Source of the DNA: MGBC124762 sp048201935
Lineage (GTDB): Bacteria > Bacillota > Clostridia > Oscillospirales > Oscillospiraceae
Direction: 5' to 3'
Length of the DNA: 64,000 nt
NCBI GenBank assembly: GCA_048201935.1
Contig: DBFBGR010000013.1
Location: 14,834-78,833, forward strand
The position numbers and the translations under genes were made by a program. Positions 53,705 through 61,090 of the stretch are shown piece after piece; position 1 is the stretch's first letter; each line of letters begins with the position of its first letter. Under the pieces are notes generated by a model that saw nothing but the letters and a program-made list of their open reading frames with translations, was not told the origin of the DNA and searched no databases.

Positions 53705-55075
53705 ATGGAGCAGCGGGACATCCGACCCTATCTCAAGCCCGGCGTCCGGGCCCATCTCATGGGCGTGGGCGGCGTGTCCATGGCGCCGCTGGCCCACGTG
53801 CTGCTGGGCCGGGGCCTTTTGGTATCGGGCTCCGATATGCAAAATAGCCCCGCGGTGGAGGAGCTGCGGGCTTTAGGGGTAAACGTCCATATCGGCCACG
53901 CCCCGGAGAACGTCAACGGCGCGGAGCTGGTCATCCGCACCGCCGCCGTCCACGACGACAACCCCGAGATCGTGGCCGCCCGGGCCGCCGGCGTCCCCGT
54001 CTTCGAGCGGGCCCAGGCCTGGGGGGCGCTGATGGAGGGGTATGAGAAGGCCCTGTGCGTGGCGGGGACCCACGGCAAGACCACCACCACGTCCATGTGC
54101 ACCCTCATCGCTCTGGCCCAGGGGGCCGACCCCACGGTGATGATCGGCGGCACCTTGCCCGCCCTGGGCCGGGGCTGGCGTGTGGGCCACGGCGGCGCTA
54201 TGGTGATGGAGGCCTGCGAATACTGCGACTCCTTTTTGTCCTTCTTCCCCACCGTGGCGGTGATCTTGAACATCGAGGCCGACCACCTGGACTACTTCAC
54301 CGAGGGCCTGCCCCAGATCCAGCGGTCCTTCCGGACCTTTGCGGAGCTGACCCCGGAGACCGGGGCGGTGGTGGCCAACGCCGAGGATGAAAATACCATG
54401 GCGGCCCTGGCTGGTATCGACCGGCGGGTGCTCACCTTCGGCCTGGAGCGTGGCGACGTGACCGCCACCGACCTCACCTGGCACAAGGGCCTGCCCAGTT
54501 TTAATGCGAGGTATCGGGGGAATGTGTTCTGTCATATCGACCTGGCCGTCCCCGGCCTGCACAACGTAAAAAACGCCCTGGCCGCCACGGCGGCGGCCAT
54601 CGCCATGGGCTGGAGCGCCGACGCCGTCAGCCAGGGCCTGGCCGCCTTCACCGGCGCGGGGCGGCGGTTTGAAAAGCTGGGCGAGGTCAACGGCGCGGCG
54701 GTCTACGACGATTACGCCCACCACCCCGGCGAGCTGCGGGCCCTGCTCACTGCCGTCCGGCCCCTGGGCTATGAGCGGGTGGTCTGTGCCTTCCAGCCCC
54801 ACACCTATACCCGGACCAAGAGCCTCTTTGACGACTTCGTGGAGGTCTTGAAGCTGGCCGACCTGGCGGTCTTGACCGACATCTACGCCGCCCGGGAGAC
54901 CGACACCCTGGGGGTCAGCTCCGCCCAGCTCAGCGCGGCCATCCCCGGCAGCCTCTACTGCCCCAGCCTGGACGACCTGGCCGCGAAGCTCCGGGAGCTG
55001 GCCCGGCCCGGCGACCTCATCTTGCTGGTGGGGGCCGGGGACATCGTCAACGTGGGCAAGACGCTGTGCGGATGA
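53705..55075 (+). CDS. murC: UDP-N-acetylmuramate-L-alanine ligase
   Basis: A 456-residue Mur ligase that adds L-Ala to UDP-MurNAc with ATP, the first peptide step of peptidoglycan synthesis in the cytosol. The N-terminal UDP-binding domain has HLMGVGGVSMAPLAHVLL. The central ATPase domain has the P-loop VAGTHGKTTTTSM and NIEADHLDYF. The C-terminal domain has YDDYAHHPGELRALL and FQPHTYTRTKSL. ATG at 53705 follows GAGGTG at 9 bases. The stop codon overlaps the gtrA ATG. Confidence 0.96.
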   Translation: MEQRDIRPYLKPGVRAHLMGVGGVSMAPLAHVLLGRGLLVSGSDMQNSPAVEELRALGVNVHIGHAPENVNGAELVIRTAAVHDDNPEIVAARAAGVPVFERAQAWGALMEGYEKALCVAGTHGKTTTTSMCTLIALAQGADPTVMIGGTLPALGRGWRVGHGGAMVMEACEYCDSFLSFFPTVAVILNIEADHLDYFTEGLPQIQRSFRTFAELTPETGAVVANAEDENTMAALAGIDRRVLTFGLERGDVTATDLTWHKGLPSFNARYRGNVFCHIDLAVPGLHNVKNALAATAAAIAMGWSADAVSQGLAAFTGAGRRFEKLGEVNGAAVYDDYAHHPGELRALLTAVRPLGYERVVCAFQPHTYTRTKSLFDDFVEVLKLADLAVLTDIYAARETDTLGVSSAQLSAAIPGSLYCPSLDDLAAKLRELARPGDLILLVGAGDIVNVGKTLCG

Positions 55076-55494
55076 AGACGGACATGGGTGTGAGGGCCCT
55101 TTGGGAGAAATACAGGGGTCCTATCCTCTATCTGGTGTTCGGCGTGGTGACCACGGTGGTCAACGTGGTAGTCTACCACGTGAGCTACGAGCTTCTGGCC
55201 GTCCCCAACATCCCCGCCACCATTCTGGCCTGGGTGATCTCGGTGGCGGTGGCCTACCTGACCAACAAGCTGTGGGTCTTCCAGTCCAAGAGCTTTGCGC
55301 CGGAGGTGCTCTGGCCGGAGCTTGGCAAGTTCGTGACCGCCCGGGGTGCCACGGGGCTTTTGGACCTGGGGATCATGGCCTTGTGTGTGGACGTGCTGGG
55401 CTGGCCGGGCACGCCGGTGAAGCTGGGCAGCAACGTGCTGGTGGTCATTTTGAACTATGTGTTCAGCAAGCTGTTGATTTTCAAAAAATGTTGA
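55072..55494 (+). CDS. GtrA family membrane protein
   Basis: A 140-residue protein with four TM helices and the GtrA pattern: YLVFGVVTTVVNVVVYH, then NKLWVFQSKSF, RGATGLLDLGIM and NYVFSKLLIFKK. GtrA proteins help move undecaprenyl-phosphate-linked sugars or act in wall teichoic/arabinogalactan synthesis. It is coupled to murC by an ATGA overlap. The promoter of the tRNA cluster begins inside its stop codon region. A second GtrA domain in the window is fused to a GT2 enzyme at 33 kb. Confidence 0.9.
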   Translation: MKTDMGVRALWEKYRGPILYLVFGVVTTVVNVVVYHVSYELLAVPNIPATILAWVISVAVAYLTNKLWVFQSKSFAPEVLWPELGKFVTARGATGLLDLGIMALCVDVLGWPGTPVKLGSNVLVVILNYVFSKLLIFKKC

Positions 55495-55519
55495 CAAAGC
55501 TGGACGCTTGTGGTATCAT
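55491..55519 (+). promoter_or_regulatory. Promoter of the tRNA cluster, overlapping the gtrA stop codon
   Basis: A perfect TTGACA (55491-55496; bases 55492-55494 are the gtrA TGA), 17 bp, TATCAT (55514-55519), 33 bp before tRNA-Gly. Confidence 0.8.
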
Positions 55520-55551
55520 ACCAAGGCTGACATTGTGTTGGGCAGCCTGAC

Positions 55552-55625
55552 GCGGGTGTAGTTCAATGGTAGAATCCCAGCCTTCCAAGCTGGTCGCGTG
55601 GGTTCGATTCCCATCACCCGCTCCA
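55552..55625 (+). tRNA. tRNA-Gly (anticodon TCC)
   Basis: Acceptor GCGGGTG / CACCCGC, anticodon loop CTTCCAA, TTCGATT T-loop, discriminator T and encoded CCA. Confidence 0.95.
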
Positions 55626-55628
55626 TAT

Positions 55629-55705
<77 letters not shown>

Positions 55706-55760
55706 AGCTTTGAGCAGGTGCGCCCGGCGCAATGCCCCTGGGAGTGGAAAAATGGAATAT

Positions 55761-55838
55761 GGTGGGTATAGCGTAGTTGGTTAACGCGTCGGATTGTGGT
55801 TCCGAAGATCGTGGGTTCGAGTCCCATTACCCACCCCA
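55761..55838 (+). tRNA. tRNA-His (anticodon GTG)
   Basis: Extra G-1 opposite C73 as in all tRNA-His, acceptor GTGGGTA / TACCCAC, anticodon loop TTGTGGT, encoded CCA. Confidence 0.95.
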
Positions 55839-55892
55839 TAATGCGGATGGCCGGAGCGAGATTCCGCTCCGGCCTCCCATTTTTCAGCACAC

Positions 55893-55967
55893 GGGGGTGT
55901 AGCCAAGCGGTTAAGGCACGGGACTTTGACTCCCGCACCGGTGGTTCGATTCCACCCACTCCTGCCA
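55893..55967 (+). tRNA. tRNA-Gln (anticodon TTG)
   Basis: Acceptor GGGGGTG / CACTCCT (two G-U pairs), anticodon stem CGGGA/TCCCG with loop CTTTGAC, T-stem GGTGG/CCACC, encoded CCA. Confidence 0.92.
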
Positions 55968-55970
55968 GAA

Positions 55971-56108
55971 GCGAAGCGCGAGGGTAGGCGCGCCGGGGGC
56001 GATGGAGCGGCGACAGGCCAAAAACAGGCGAACGCCGAAGGCGTGAGCGGCATTTTGGCCGCGCAGCCGCGAAGCGACCCCGACAAGCGCGCCCAACCCG
56101 AGCGTGAC
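55971..56108 (+). repeat. Palindromic element, A-type copy in the tRNA spacer
   Basis: It begins GCGAAGCGCGAG just after tRNA-Gln. Outer stem GGCCAAAA (56016-56023) / TTTTGGCC (56053-56060); inner hairpin ACGCC-GAA-GGCGT (56032-56044); end CCCAACCCGAGCGTGACA. It matches the A-type copy inside the helicase gene at 12750-12895. It lies in the same direction as the tRNAs. Confidence 0.85.
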
Positions 56109-56112
56109 AACG

Positions 56113-56246
56113 TCGAAGCGCGAGCGCAGGCGCGCCGCCGGGCTTGGAGCCGCCCGCACGGCAAAAACAGGCTGGCCGAAGGCCAGCGGCATTTTGCCAA
56201 GGGCGGCGAAAGAACCGGCGAACGCGCGCCCAGCGCGAGCGCGACA
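56113..56246 (+). repeat. Palindromic element, B-type copy in the tRNA spacer
   Basis: It follows the A copy in tandem. Outer stem GGCAAAA (56160-56166) / TTTTGCC (56192-56198); inner hairpin TGGCC-GAA-GGCCA (56173-56185). It matches the helicase B-type copy at 12321-12465 closely, including CCGCCGGGCTTGGAGCCG and GGCGAAAGAACCGGCGAA. Together the A and B copies fill the 294-bp gap before tRNA-Lys. Confidence 0.85.
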
Positions 56247-56261
56247 GACCCAAGTCCGCAC

Positions 56262-56337
56262 GACCCAGTAGCTCAGTTGGTAGAGCATCGCCCTTTTAAG
56301 GCGGGTGTCCAGGGTTCGAGTCCCTGCTGGGTCACCA
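56262..56337 (+). tRNA. tRNA-Lys (anticodon TTT)
   Basis: Acceptor GACCCAG / CTGGGTC, anticodon loop CTTTTAA, T-loop TTCGAGT, discriminator A and encoded CCA. Confidence 0.95.
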
Positions 56338-56373
56338 AAAAATGAGCACCCCGTGTGGGGTGCTCATTTTTTG
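56338..56373 (+). terminator. Terminator of the tRNA cluster
   Basis: A 16-bp perfect arm pair (AAAAAATGAGCACCCC / GGGGTGCTCATTTTTT) with GTGT loop, starting at the CCA end of tRNA-Lys. Confidence 0.95.
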
Positions 56374-56412
56374 GATTGATCCACGGGACTTGAACAGGGC
56401 AGCGGTGTGCTC

Positions 56413-57165
56413 TTACGCCGGGCACTGTCTTCCGGTGTGGTCGATGGTGTACTCGCCCTGCAGGATGAGCTCCGAGATGGGCACCAGGGTATAGCCCTGG
56501 CCGATAAGGTTCTCCAGAATGGCGGGCAGGGCCTCGGGGGTGTGCTTGGCGGCGTTGTGGAACAGGCAGATGGACCCGGGCTGGACCTTGCCCGTGACCC
56601 GCTTGGTGATGTCCGCCGCCGCCAGGTCCTTCCAGTCCAGGCTGTCCACGTCCCACTGGATGGGTTCGATGCCCATGCCGCGGACGGCGGTGATGACGTG
56701 GTCGTCGTATTCGCCGTAGGGCGGGCGGAAGAGGGTGGGCCGCGCGCCGGTGATGGCCTCGATCTTGTCGTTGCAGGCGTTGATGTCGGCCACGATCTGG
56801 TCGCTTGTCAGGCTGTTGAAGTGGTCATGGTGGTTGGAGTGGCCCATGACCTCGTGGCCCGCGTCGTGGAGGGCCTTCACCGACTCGGGGTACTTCTCCG
56901 CCCAGTCGCCCACCACGAAGAAGGTGGCCTTCACGTTGTAGCTGCCCAGGATGTCGATGAGTTGCTGGGTGTCCTCGTTGCCCCAGGCGGCGTCGAAGGA
57001 CAGCGAGGCCATCTTCTGGTCGCGCTTGACGCAGTAGATGGGAAGCTGCCGGGCCGAGGCCGAGGCCAGCACCGCCGGGCGGTTCACCGCCCAGAACATC
57101 CCCGCCGCCGCCAAAACACAGGCCAAAACCGCCAGATACCGCCGTTTTAATACCAATATCCGCAT
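56413..57165 (-). CDS. Polysaccharide deacetylase, PdaB-like (sporulation)
   Basis: A 250-residue protein with an N-terminal signal anchor (about 9-27) and a NodB deacetylase domain. Metal and catalytic motifs: SLSFDAAWGNEDT (the FDAAWG variant typical of clostridial PdaB-like proteins), HEVMGHSNHHDHF with the metal His pair, and LFRPPYGEYDDHV. It deacetylates a wall polysaccharide on the outer face of the membrane; PdaB in Bacillus is needed to maintain spores. The final motif contains ICLFHNAAKHTPEALP with the C-terminal His. ATG at 57165 is preceded by AAAGGGG. Confidence 0.9.
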   Translation of the reverse strand: MRILVLKRRYLAVLACVLAAAGMFWAVNRPAVLASASARQLPIYCVKRDQKMASLSFDAAWGNEDTQQLIDILGSYNVKATFFVVGDWAEKYPESVKALHDAGHEVMGHSNHHDHFNSLTSDQIVADINACNDKIEAITGARPTLFRPPYGEYDDHVITAVRGMGIEPIQWDVDSLDWKDLAAADITKRVTGKVQPGSICLFHNAAKHTPEALPAILENLIGQGYTLVPISELILQGEYTIDHTGRQCPA

Positions 57166-57263
57166 GAAAAAGACCCCTTTCCTCCACGTTTGTACAGCCT
57201 ATGCCCCGGGGGGCGGGTTTAGCCCATCCGCCGCTCCTTAATAATAAAAAATACTAGTTTGAC

Positions 57264-57292
57264 TTGCCAGCGGGAAAAAAGTGTGATATACT
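57264..57292 (+). promoter_or_regulatory. Promoter of the GGDEF gene
   Basis: TTGCCA (57264-57269), 17 bp, TATACT (57287-57292) with a TGA extended -10. Confidence 0.75.
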
Positions 57293-57332
57293 TCATAATT
57301 GCTAAAATATGGAGGAAAGGAGGGGACACGCC

Positions 57333-58490
57333 GTGTTTGCCTTTGATAATATCCACACTCTGCGGGCCGAGCACAACGACCGCCGACCCAACCGCTATGT
57401 GGCCGCCGCGCTGCAGGTGGGCCTCATTGGGCTGGTCCTCTGCCTGGTCCTCAATGAGATCAACATCTTCCACCTGAGCAAGACGGTCATGCGCGTGTGC
57501 ACCGCCATCAGCACGGTGTGCGCCGTAGTCCCCCTGGTGCTGGCGGGGAGCGACAAGCTGTCGATCCACCCCAAGAGCAAATACGCCATTCTCTTTTGCG
57601 TGTGGGTCATGTGCTTTACCATGTCCCTGTGCCTGTTCATCTTCGCCGCGCCGCTGTGCGTGCTGCCCATGTTCATGGCGGCCCAGTATAACTCCCGGCG
57701 GCTTTCGTGCTTTGCCATCGCGGGCTCCTGTGTGTGCGCGGCGGTGGCGCCGCCCCTGGGCTGCGCCATGGGCCTTTGGGACAGCGAGTTTTTACGCTTT
57801 TTGATCTCCAGCGCCTGGGGCCGGGAGATGCACATCGTCCCGGCTATGGAGAGCAGCCCCGGGGTGATGACTACCGGGGCCCTGGGGGTCACCATGTTTC
57901 TGTCCCTCCCTTGGCTTTTGGCAATGCTGTTGCTGGGCAAACTGCTCTTGTCCGTCACCCGCAAGGGCGAGGAGAGCATCGATACCCAGGTGAAGGTCAT
58001 GCAGATGAGCCAACTGGACGCCCTCACCGGCCTTTACAACCAGAACATCTACAACCGCTACCTGAAGACCCCCGTCCAGGGAGACGAGACCGTGGGCGTG
58101 ATGTTTTTCGACGTGGACGGCCTCAAGCGGATCAACGACGACGGCGGCCACGAGCAAGGCGATCTGCTGCTGCGCCGCTGCGCGGAGAGCCTCCACACCC
58201 TGCTGGACGACGACTGCCACGGCTTTCGCATCGGCGGGGACGAGTTCTTGCTGGTGGTGGACACCGACGACCCCGCTGTGCTGGACGCCAAGCTGGAGCA
58301 GTGGCACAAGGCCATCGAGCTTATCAACATTGAAAACCGCACCCGCCACAAGGGCCTTGTGTGCCATATGTCGGTGGGCAAGTCCTTCGGTAAGAAATAC
58401 GACCTGCCGGAGCTGATCGTCCTGGCCGACGGCAGGATGTATACCGAAAAGGAAGCCTACCACAAGGAGCGGGGCTGGGAAGTGCGATAA
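57333..58490 (+). CDS. Membrane-bound diguanylate cyclase (GGDEF)
   Basis: A 385-residue protein with about six N-terminal TM helices (about 25-210) acting as a sensor module. A short linker (QVKVMQMSQLDALTGLYNQN) and a GGDEF domain (about 230-375) follow. The active-site loop RIGGDEF is intact, with VMFFDVDGLKRINDDGGHEQGD upstream. No RxxD inhibitory site is evident four to nine residues before GGDEF (GFRIGGDEF). It should make cyclic di-GMP. The start is GTG at 57333, with GGAGGGG 8 bases upstream. The ATG at 57309 lies within the Shine-Dalgarno stretch. Confidence 0.92.
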   Translation: MFAFDNIHTLRAEHNDRRPNRYVAAALQVGLIGLVLCLVLNEINIFHLSKTVMRVCTAISTVCAVVPLVLAGSDKLSIHPKSKYAILFCVWVMCFTMSLCLFIFAAPLCVLPMFMAAQYNSRRLSCFAIAGSCVCAAVAPPLGCAMGLWDSEFLRFLISSAWGREMHIVPAMESSPGVMTTGALGVTMFLSLPWLLAMLLLGKLLLSVTRKGEESIDTQVKVMQMSQLDALTGLYNQNIYNRYLKTPVQGDETVGVMFFDVDGLKRINDDGGHEQGDLLLRRCAESLHTLLDDDCHGFRIGGDEFLLVVDTDDPAVLDAKLEQWHKAIELINIENRTRHKGLVCHMSVGKSFGKKYDLPELIVLADGRMYTEKEAYHKERGWEVR

Positions 58491-58492
58491 AA

Positions 58493-58519
58493 AAGGCGCG
58501 CCGCGGCGCGTCTTTTTTT
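58493..58519 (+). terminator. Terminator after the GGDEF gene
   Basis: GGCGCGCC / GGCGCGTC arms (one G-T pair), A-run before and seven Ts after. Confidence 0.8.
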
Positions 58520-58540
58520 GCTATGGAAAGGAGCGAGGAC

Positions 58541-59356
58541 ATGGACCGCCCTGTCATTGATTTTCACACCCATCCCTTTCTGCGTGGCGAGGACAACATT
58601 TGCCGCTACAAAGACCACTGCGCCATGAGCGTGGACGGGGTGGTCTCCGACCTCCGAGCCGCCGGCATCGGCCGCTTTTGCGGCTCGGTGATCCGCACCC
58701 GGGAGGCGGTGGCGGCGGCCCAGGGCGTGGAGCCCGGGGACCTCTCGTGGTGGGACGTGGTCCACGGTTGCAACCAGGATATGCTGGCGCTGTGGCGGCG
58801 CTACGGCCAAGCCTACGTCCCCGGCATGATGGTCCACCCCGACTACGTCAGCGAATCCCTGGCGGAGATGGAGGCCCTCTACGCCCAGGGGGTGCGGCTG
58901 GTGGGTGAGCTGGTGCCCTATTACCACGGCTGGGAGGACTATGCCTGCCCCGGCTTTGGGAAGATATTGGACGCGGCGGCGGAGCTTGGCATGGCGGTGA
59001 GCATCCACTCCATGGGGGACGACGCCATGGACGCCATGGCCGACGCCCACCCCAACACCACCATCGTCTTCGCCCATCCCGGGGAGCACCAGGCTGTAGT
59101 AAGGCACATGGTCCGCCTGAAAAAAAGCGAGAATTTTCACCTGGACCTGGCGGGCACCGGCCTTTTCCGCCACGGGGTGCTCCGGGCTATGATAGACCAG
59201 GTGGGGCCGGAGAAAATACTGTTCGGCACCGACTACCCTGTGTGCAACCCCTATATGTATGTAGGCGGGGTGTGTCTGGACCCGCTCATTTCAGAGGGGG
59301 AAAAGGACCTTATCATGCGCGAAAACGCCTTACGGGTGCTGGGCCTGGCGCGGTGA
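58541..59356 (+). CDS. Amidohydrolase family protein
   Basis: A 271-residue TIM-barrel metal-dependent hydrolase (Amidohydro_2-like). Metal ligand motif VIDFHTHPF at the N-terminus, SIHSMGDDAMD and TIVFAHPGEH in the middle (His ligands), and FGTDYPVCNPYM with the catalytic Asp. The family includes decarboxylases and lactonases; the substrate is unknown. ATG at 58541 follows AAGGAGCGAGG. It starts 21 bp after a terminator and no clear sigma-70 promoter was seen. Confidence 0.85.
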   Translation: MDRPVIDFHTHPFLRGEDNICRYKDHCAMSVDGVVSDLRAAGIGRFCGSVIRTREAVAAAQGVEPGDLSWWDVVHGCNQDMLALWRRYGQAYVPGMMVHPDYVSESLAEMEALYAQGVRLVGELVPYYHGWEDYACPGFGKILDAAAELGMAVSIHSMGDDAMDAMADAHPNTTIVFAHPGEHQAVVRHMVRLKKSENFHLDLAGTGLFRHGVLRAMIDQVGPEKILFGTDYPVCNPYMYVGGVCLDPLISEGEKDLIMRENALRVLGLAR

Positions 59357-59370
59357 CACGGGCTTATTTG

Positions 59371-59430
59371 AAAGACAGCAGGGACGGTTCTTCTGTCGTG
59401 ACCGACAGGAAGGACCGTCCCTCTGTCTTT
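59371..59430. repeat. REP-like palindrome of the GGGACGGTTC type
   Basis: AAAGACAGCAGGGACGGTTC and its near-complement flank a CGTGACCG centre, giving an imperfect 60-bp inverted repeat with arms of about 25 bp. Palindromes with this GGGACGGT core are known as dispersed repeats in clostridia and relatives, sometimes next to REP-associated tyrosine transposases. No transposase is nearby. It may also end transcription of the amidohydrolase gene. Confidence 0.65.
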
Positions 59431-59446
59431 TGCTGGGTCGATTTTT

Positions 59447-59478
59447 TGGACCCTTTTGTGACATTTTGCCGTCTAAGA
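59447..59478 (+). promoter_or_regulatory. Putative ECF-type autoregulatory promoter
   Basis: TGGACCCTTTT (59447-59457) resembles the TGnAACnTTT -35 of ECF sigma factors; 17 bp after TGGACC comes CGTCTAAGA (59470-59478), an ECF-like CGTC -10. It lies directly upstream of the sigma factor gene. Confidence 0.6.
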
Positions 59479-59508
59479 TGGAGTTGTAGGTGAAAGGAGG
59501 GTTTGCCT

Positions 59509-60015
59509 ATGGAGCTCTTGCCGCGGCGTACGAGCGGCGAGATCGAGGAGGTCATCGCCCGCTACAAGTCTACCGTGTTCGGCCTGGCCCTGGCCAAGAC
59601 CGGGTCCAAGGCGGACGCGGAGGACGTATTCCAAAATGTATGCCTGGCCTATTACCAGTCGGGCAAGTCCTTTGCCGACGAAAACCACCGCAGGGCCTGG
59701 CTGCTGCGCACCACCCTGAACCACTGTAAGCGTCTGACCACCTCCACCTGGCGGCGGCGGACCGTGCCGCTGGAGGAGGACAGCCGGGGGGAGGACTTTA
59801 CCTTCCAGACCGCCGAGGAAAACGCGGTGTGGCAGGCGGTGCAAGCCTTGGATGAGAGCCTGCGCCTGCCCATCTACCTCTTCTATTTCCAGGAGCTGAC
59901 CACCCGGCAGATCGCCCAGGCCCTGGGCGTGGGGGAGGGCGCGGTGCGTATGCGCCTGAGCCGGGGCCGCTCCAGGCTCCGGGAGCTGCTGAAAGGAGAC
60001 TATTTTGATGAATAA
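59509..60015 (+). CDS. RNA polymerase sigma factor, sigma-70/ECF family
   Basis: A 168-residue ECF sigma factor. Region 2 (about 15-85) has YKSTVFGLALAKTGSKADAEDVFQNVCL and HRRAWLLRTTLNHC. Region 4 (about 105-160) has LRLPIYLFYFQELTTRQIAQ and the HTH VGEGAVRMRLSRGRSRL. ATG at 59509 follows AGGAGG at 8 bases; a TTG two codons upstream is too close. An ECF-like promoter lies upstream, suggesting autoregulation. The gene downstream overlaps its end and is probably its membrane anti-sigma partner. Confidence 0.92.
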   Translation: MELLPRRTSGEIEEVIARYKSTVFGLALAKTGSKADAEDVFQNVCLAYYQSGKSFADENHRRAWLLRTTLNHCKRLTTSTWRRRTVPLEEDSRGEDFTFQTAEENAVWQAVQALDESLRLPIYLFYFQELTTRQIAQALGVGEGAVRMRLSRGRSRLRELLKGDYFDE

Positions 60016-61009
60016 GGAGCTGTTTCGACAGATGCAAAGCCAGTTGAAGCCCAGCCCAGAGGCCGTGGATGAACTGAAGGAGCGACTGGAGACCGCCGCG
60101 CCCAGCAAAAAAACTCACTGGGGCCGCTATGTGGCCTTAGCGGCCTGCTTGGCGTTGATCGTTGCCGCCATTCCCCTGAGTTCGGGCCTTTCCCTTGCCA
60201 ATGACCGTCAGCCCAAGCGGCACAGCTATGTCACCATGGACGGGCCCTACCAGCGCGTGGTGGAGCAGAAAAACCCCATCGACGGTGGCGACCGGGAGAG
60301 CTCTACCCTCACCGGAAACCCCGGTCAGGGGGGCGAGGTGGCCGTCCAGCCCGGGGCGGAGGCCTATGACCGGCTGATGGAGGGCATGGGGATGCTGGCC
60401 GAGGACAGCCGGTACCCCGACTGGTACGGCGGGGCCTATATTGGCTCCGACGGAGAGCTGACGGTGCTGCTGGTGGACGAGAAAAACCCCGGCGACAAGT
60501 CCCTGGAGCTCCAGGTGCTGGACTGGACGGGGGAGGGCACGTCCTTTTCCTCGGCCAAGTACTCCCACGCCTATTTGGCCCAGCTCATGGACCAGTTGGA
60601 CGAGGCGCTGCCCATGCTGATGGACCAAGGCGGCTGGTGGGTGAACGTGCCCGAAAACCGCATCGAGGCGGACCTTGTCCTGCCTGTGAGCGACGAGGTG
60701 TTGACCCTGCTGGCCCGGTTGGACCCCGACGACGACGCCATCCAGGTCAACGCCTATACCCAGCCGATCATGGAGTTCAAGGCCGGAGAGGACAAGGTAA
60801 AGCTGGGCGAGGAACCCGCCCCGGGCGGCGTGGACGGCGACCCGGCGGGTTACGATGTGCCCAAGGGCCTGGTGGAGCGGCCCATAGAGGAGCCCCAGGG
60901 CGAGCCCGCCCATACCGAGGACGCGGCCCACTACGACCTGCTGGTGGAGGAGCTGCCCGAACAGCTCCCCGGCGGGGCCTATATTAGCGACCCCGTGTCC
61001 CCGGACTGA
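60008..61009 (+). CDS. Putative anti-sigma factor / membrane protein partner of the ECF sigma factor
   Basis: A 333-residue protein with a cytosolic N-terminus of about 36 residues (FRQMQSQLKPSPEAVDELKE), one TM (about 38-58) and an extracytoplasmic domain of about 270 residues rich in Asp/Glu/Pro/Gly. No known domain is recognised. ATG at 60008 overlaps the last 8 bases of the sigma gene and follows AAAGGAG, so the two are translationally coupled. Topology and position fit an anti-sigma factor sensing an envelope signal, but the N-terminus lacks a clear zinc-binding anti-sigma motif. Confidence 0.7.
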   Translation: MNKELFRQMQSQLKPSPEAVDELKERLETAAPSKKTHWGRYVALAACLALIVAAIPLSSGLSLANDRQPKRHSYVTMDGPYQRVVEQKNPIDGGDRESSTLTGNPGQGGEVAVQPGAEAYDRLMEGMGMLAEDSRYPDWYGGAYIGSDGELTVLLVDEKNPGDKSLELQVLDWTGEGTSFSSAKYSHAYLAQLMDQLDEALPMLMDQGGWWVNVPENRIEADLVLPVSDEVLTLLARLDPDDDAIQVNAYTQPIMEFKAGEDKVKLGEEPAPGGVDGDPAGYDVPKGLVERPIEEPQGEPAHTEDAAHYDLLVEELPEQLPGGAYISDPVSPD

Positions 61010-61011
61010 GT

Positions 61012-61046
61012 AAAAAAGAGACTGGCCGTGGCCAGTCTCTTTTTTA
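61012..61046 (+). terminator. Terminator after the sigma/anti-sigma operon
   Basis: GAGACTGGCC / GGCCAGTCTC perfect 10-bp arms, A-run before and T-run after. Confidence 0.9.
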
Positions 61047-61058
61047 CGGTACATTGTC

Positions 61059-61086
61059 TGTAGGGGCCGATGTCCCCATCGGCCCG
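61059..61086. repeat. Second TGTAGGGG-type repeat
   Basis: TGTAGGGGCCGATG, five bases, then CATCGGCCCG form a compact hairpin 3' of the ferritin gene. It shares the TGTAGGGG start with the element at 7007-7074. Confidence 0.5.
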
Positions 61087-61090
61087 CTTA

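Noticed and set aside
55971..56246. CRISPR array or tRNA remnant in the tRNA spacer
   Set aside because: Only two unlike units with internal stems, no spacer-repeat regularity and no tRNA T-arm; it is explained by the palindromic element.
55926..56345. Open frame across the tRNA-Gln/Lys spacer (139 codons) containing ATGQKQ and SGILAAQP
   Set aside because: It starts inside tRNA-Gln and ends in tRNA-Lys. The peptide similarity to the helicase tail comes from the shared palindromic element; no ribosome-binding site was seen.
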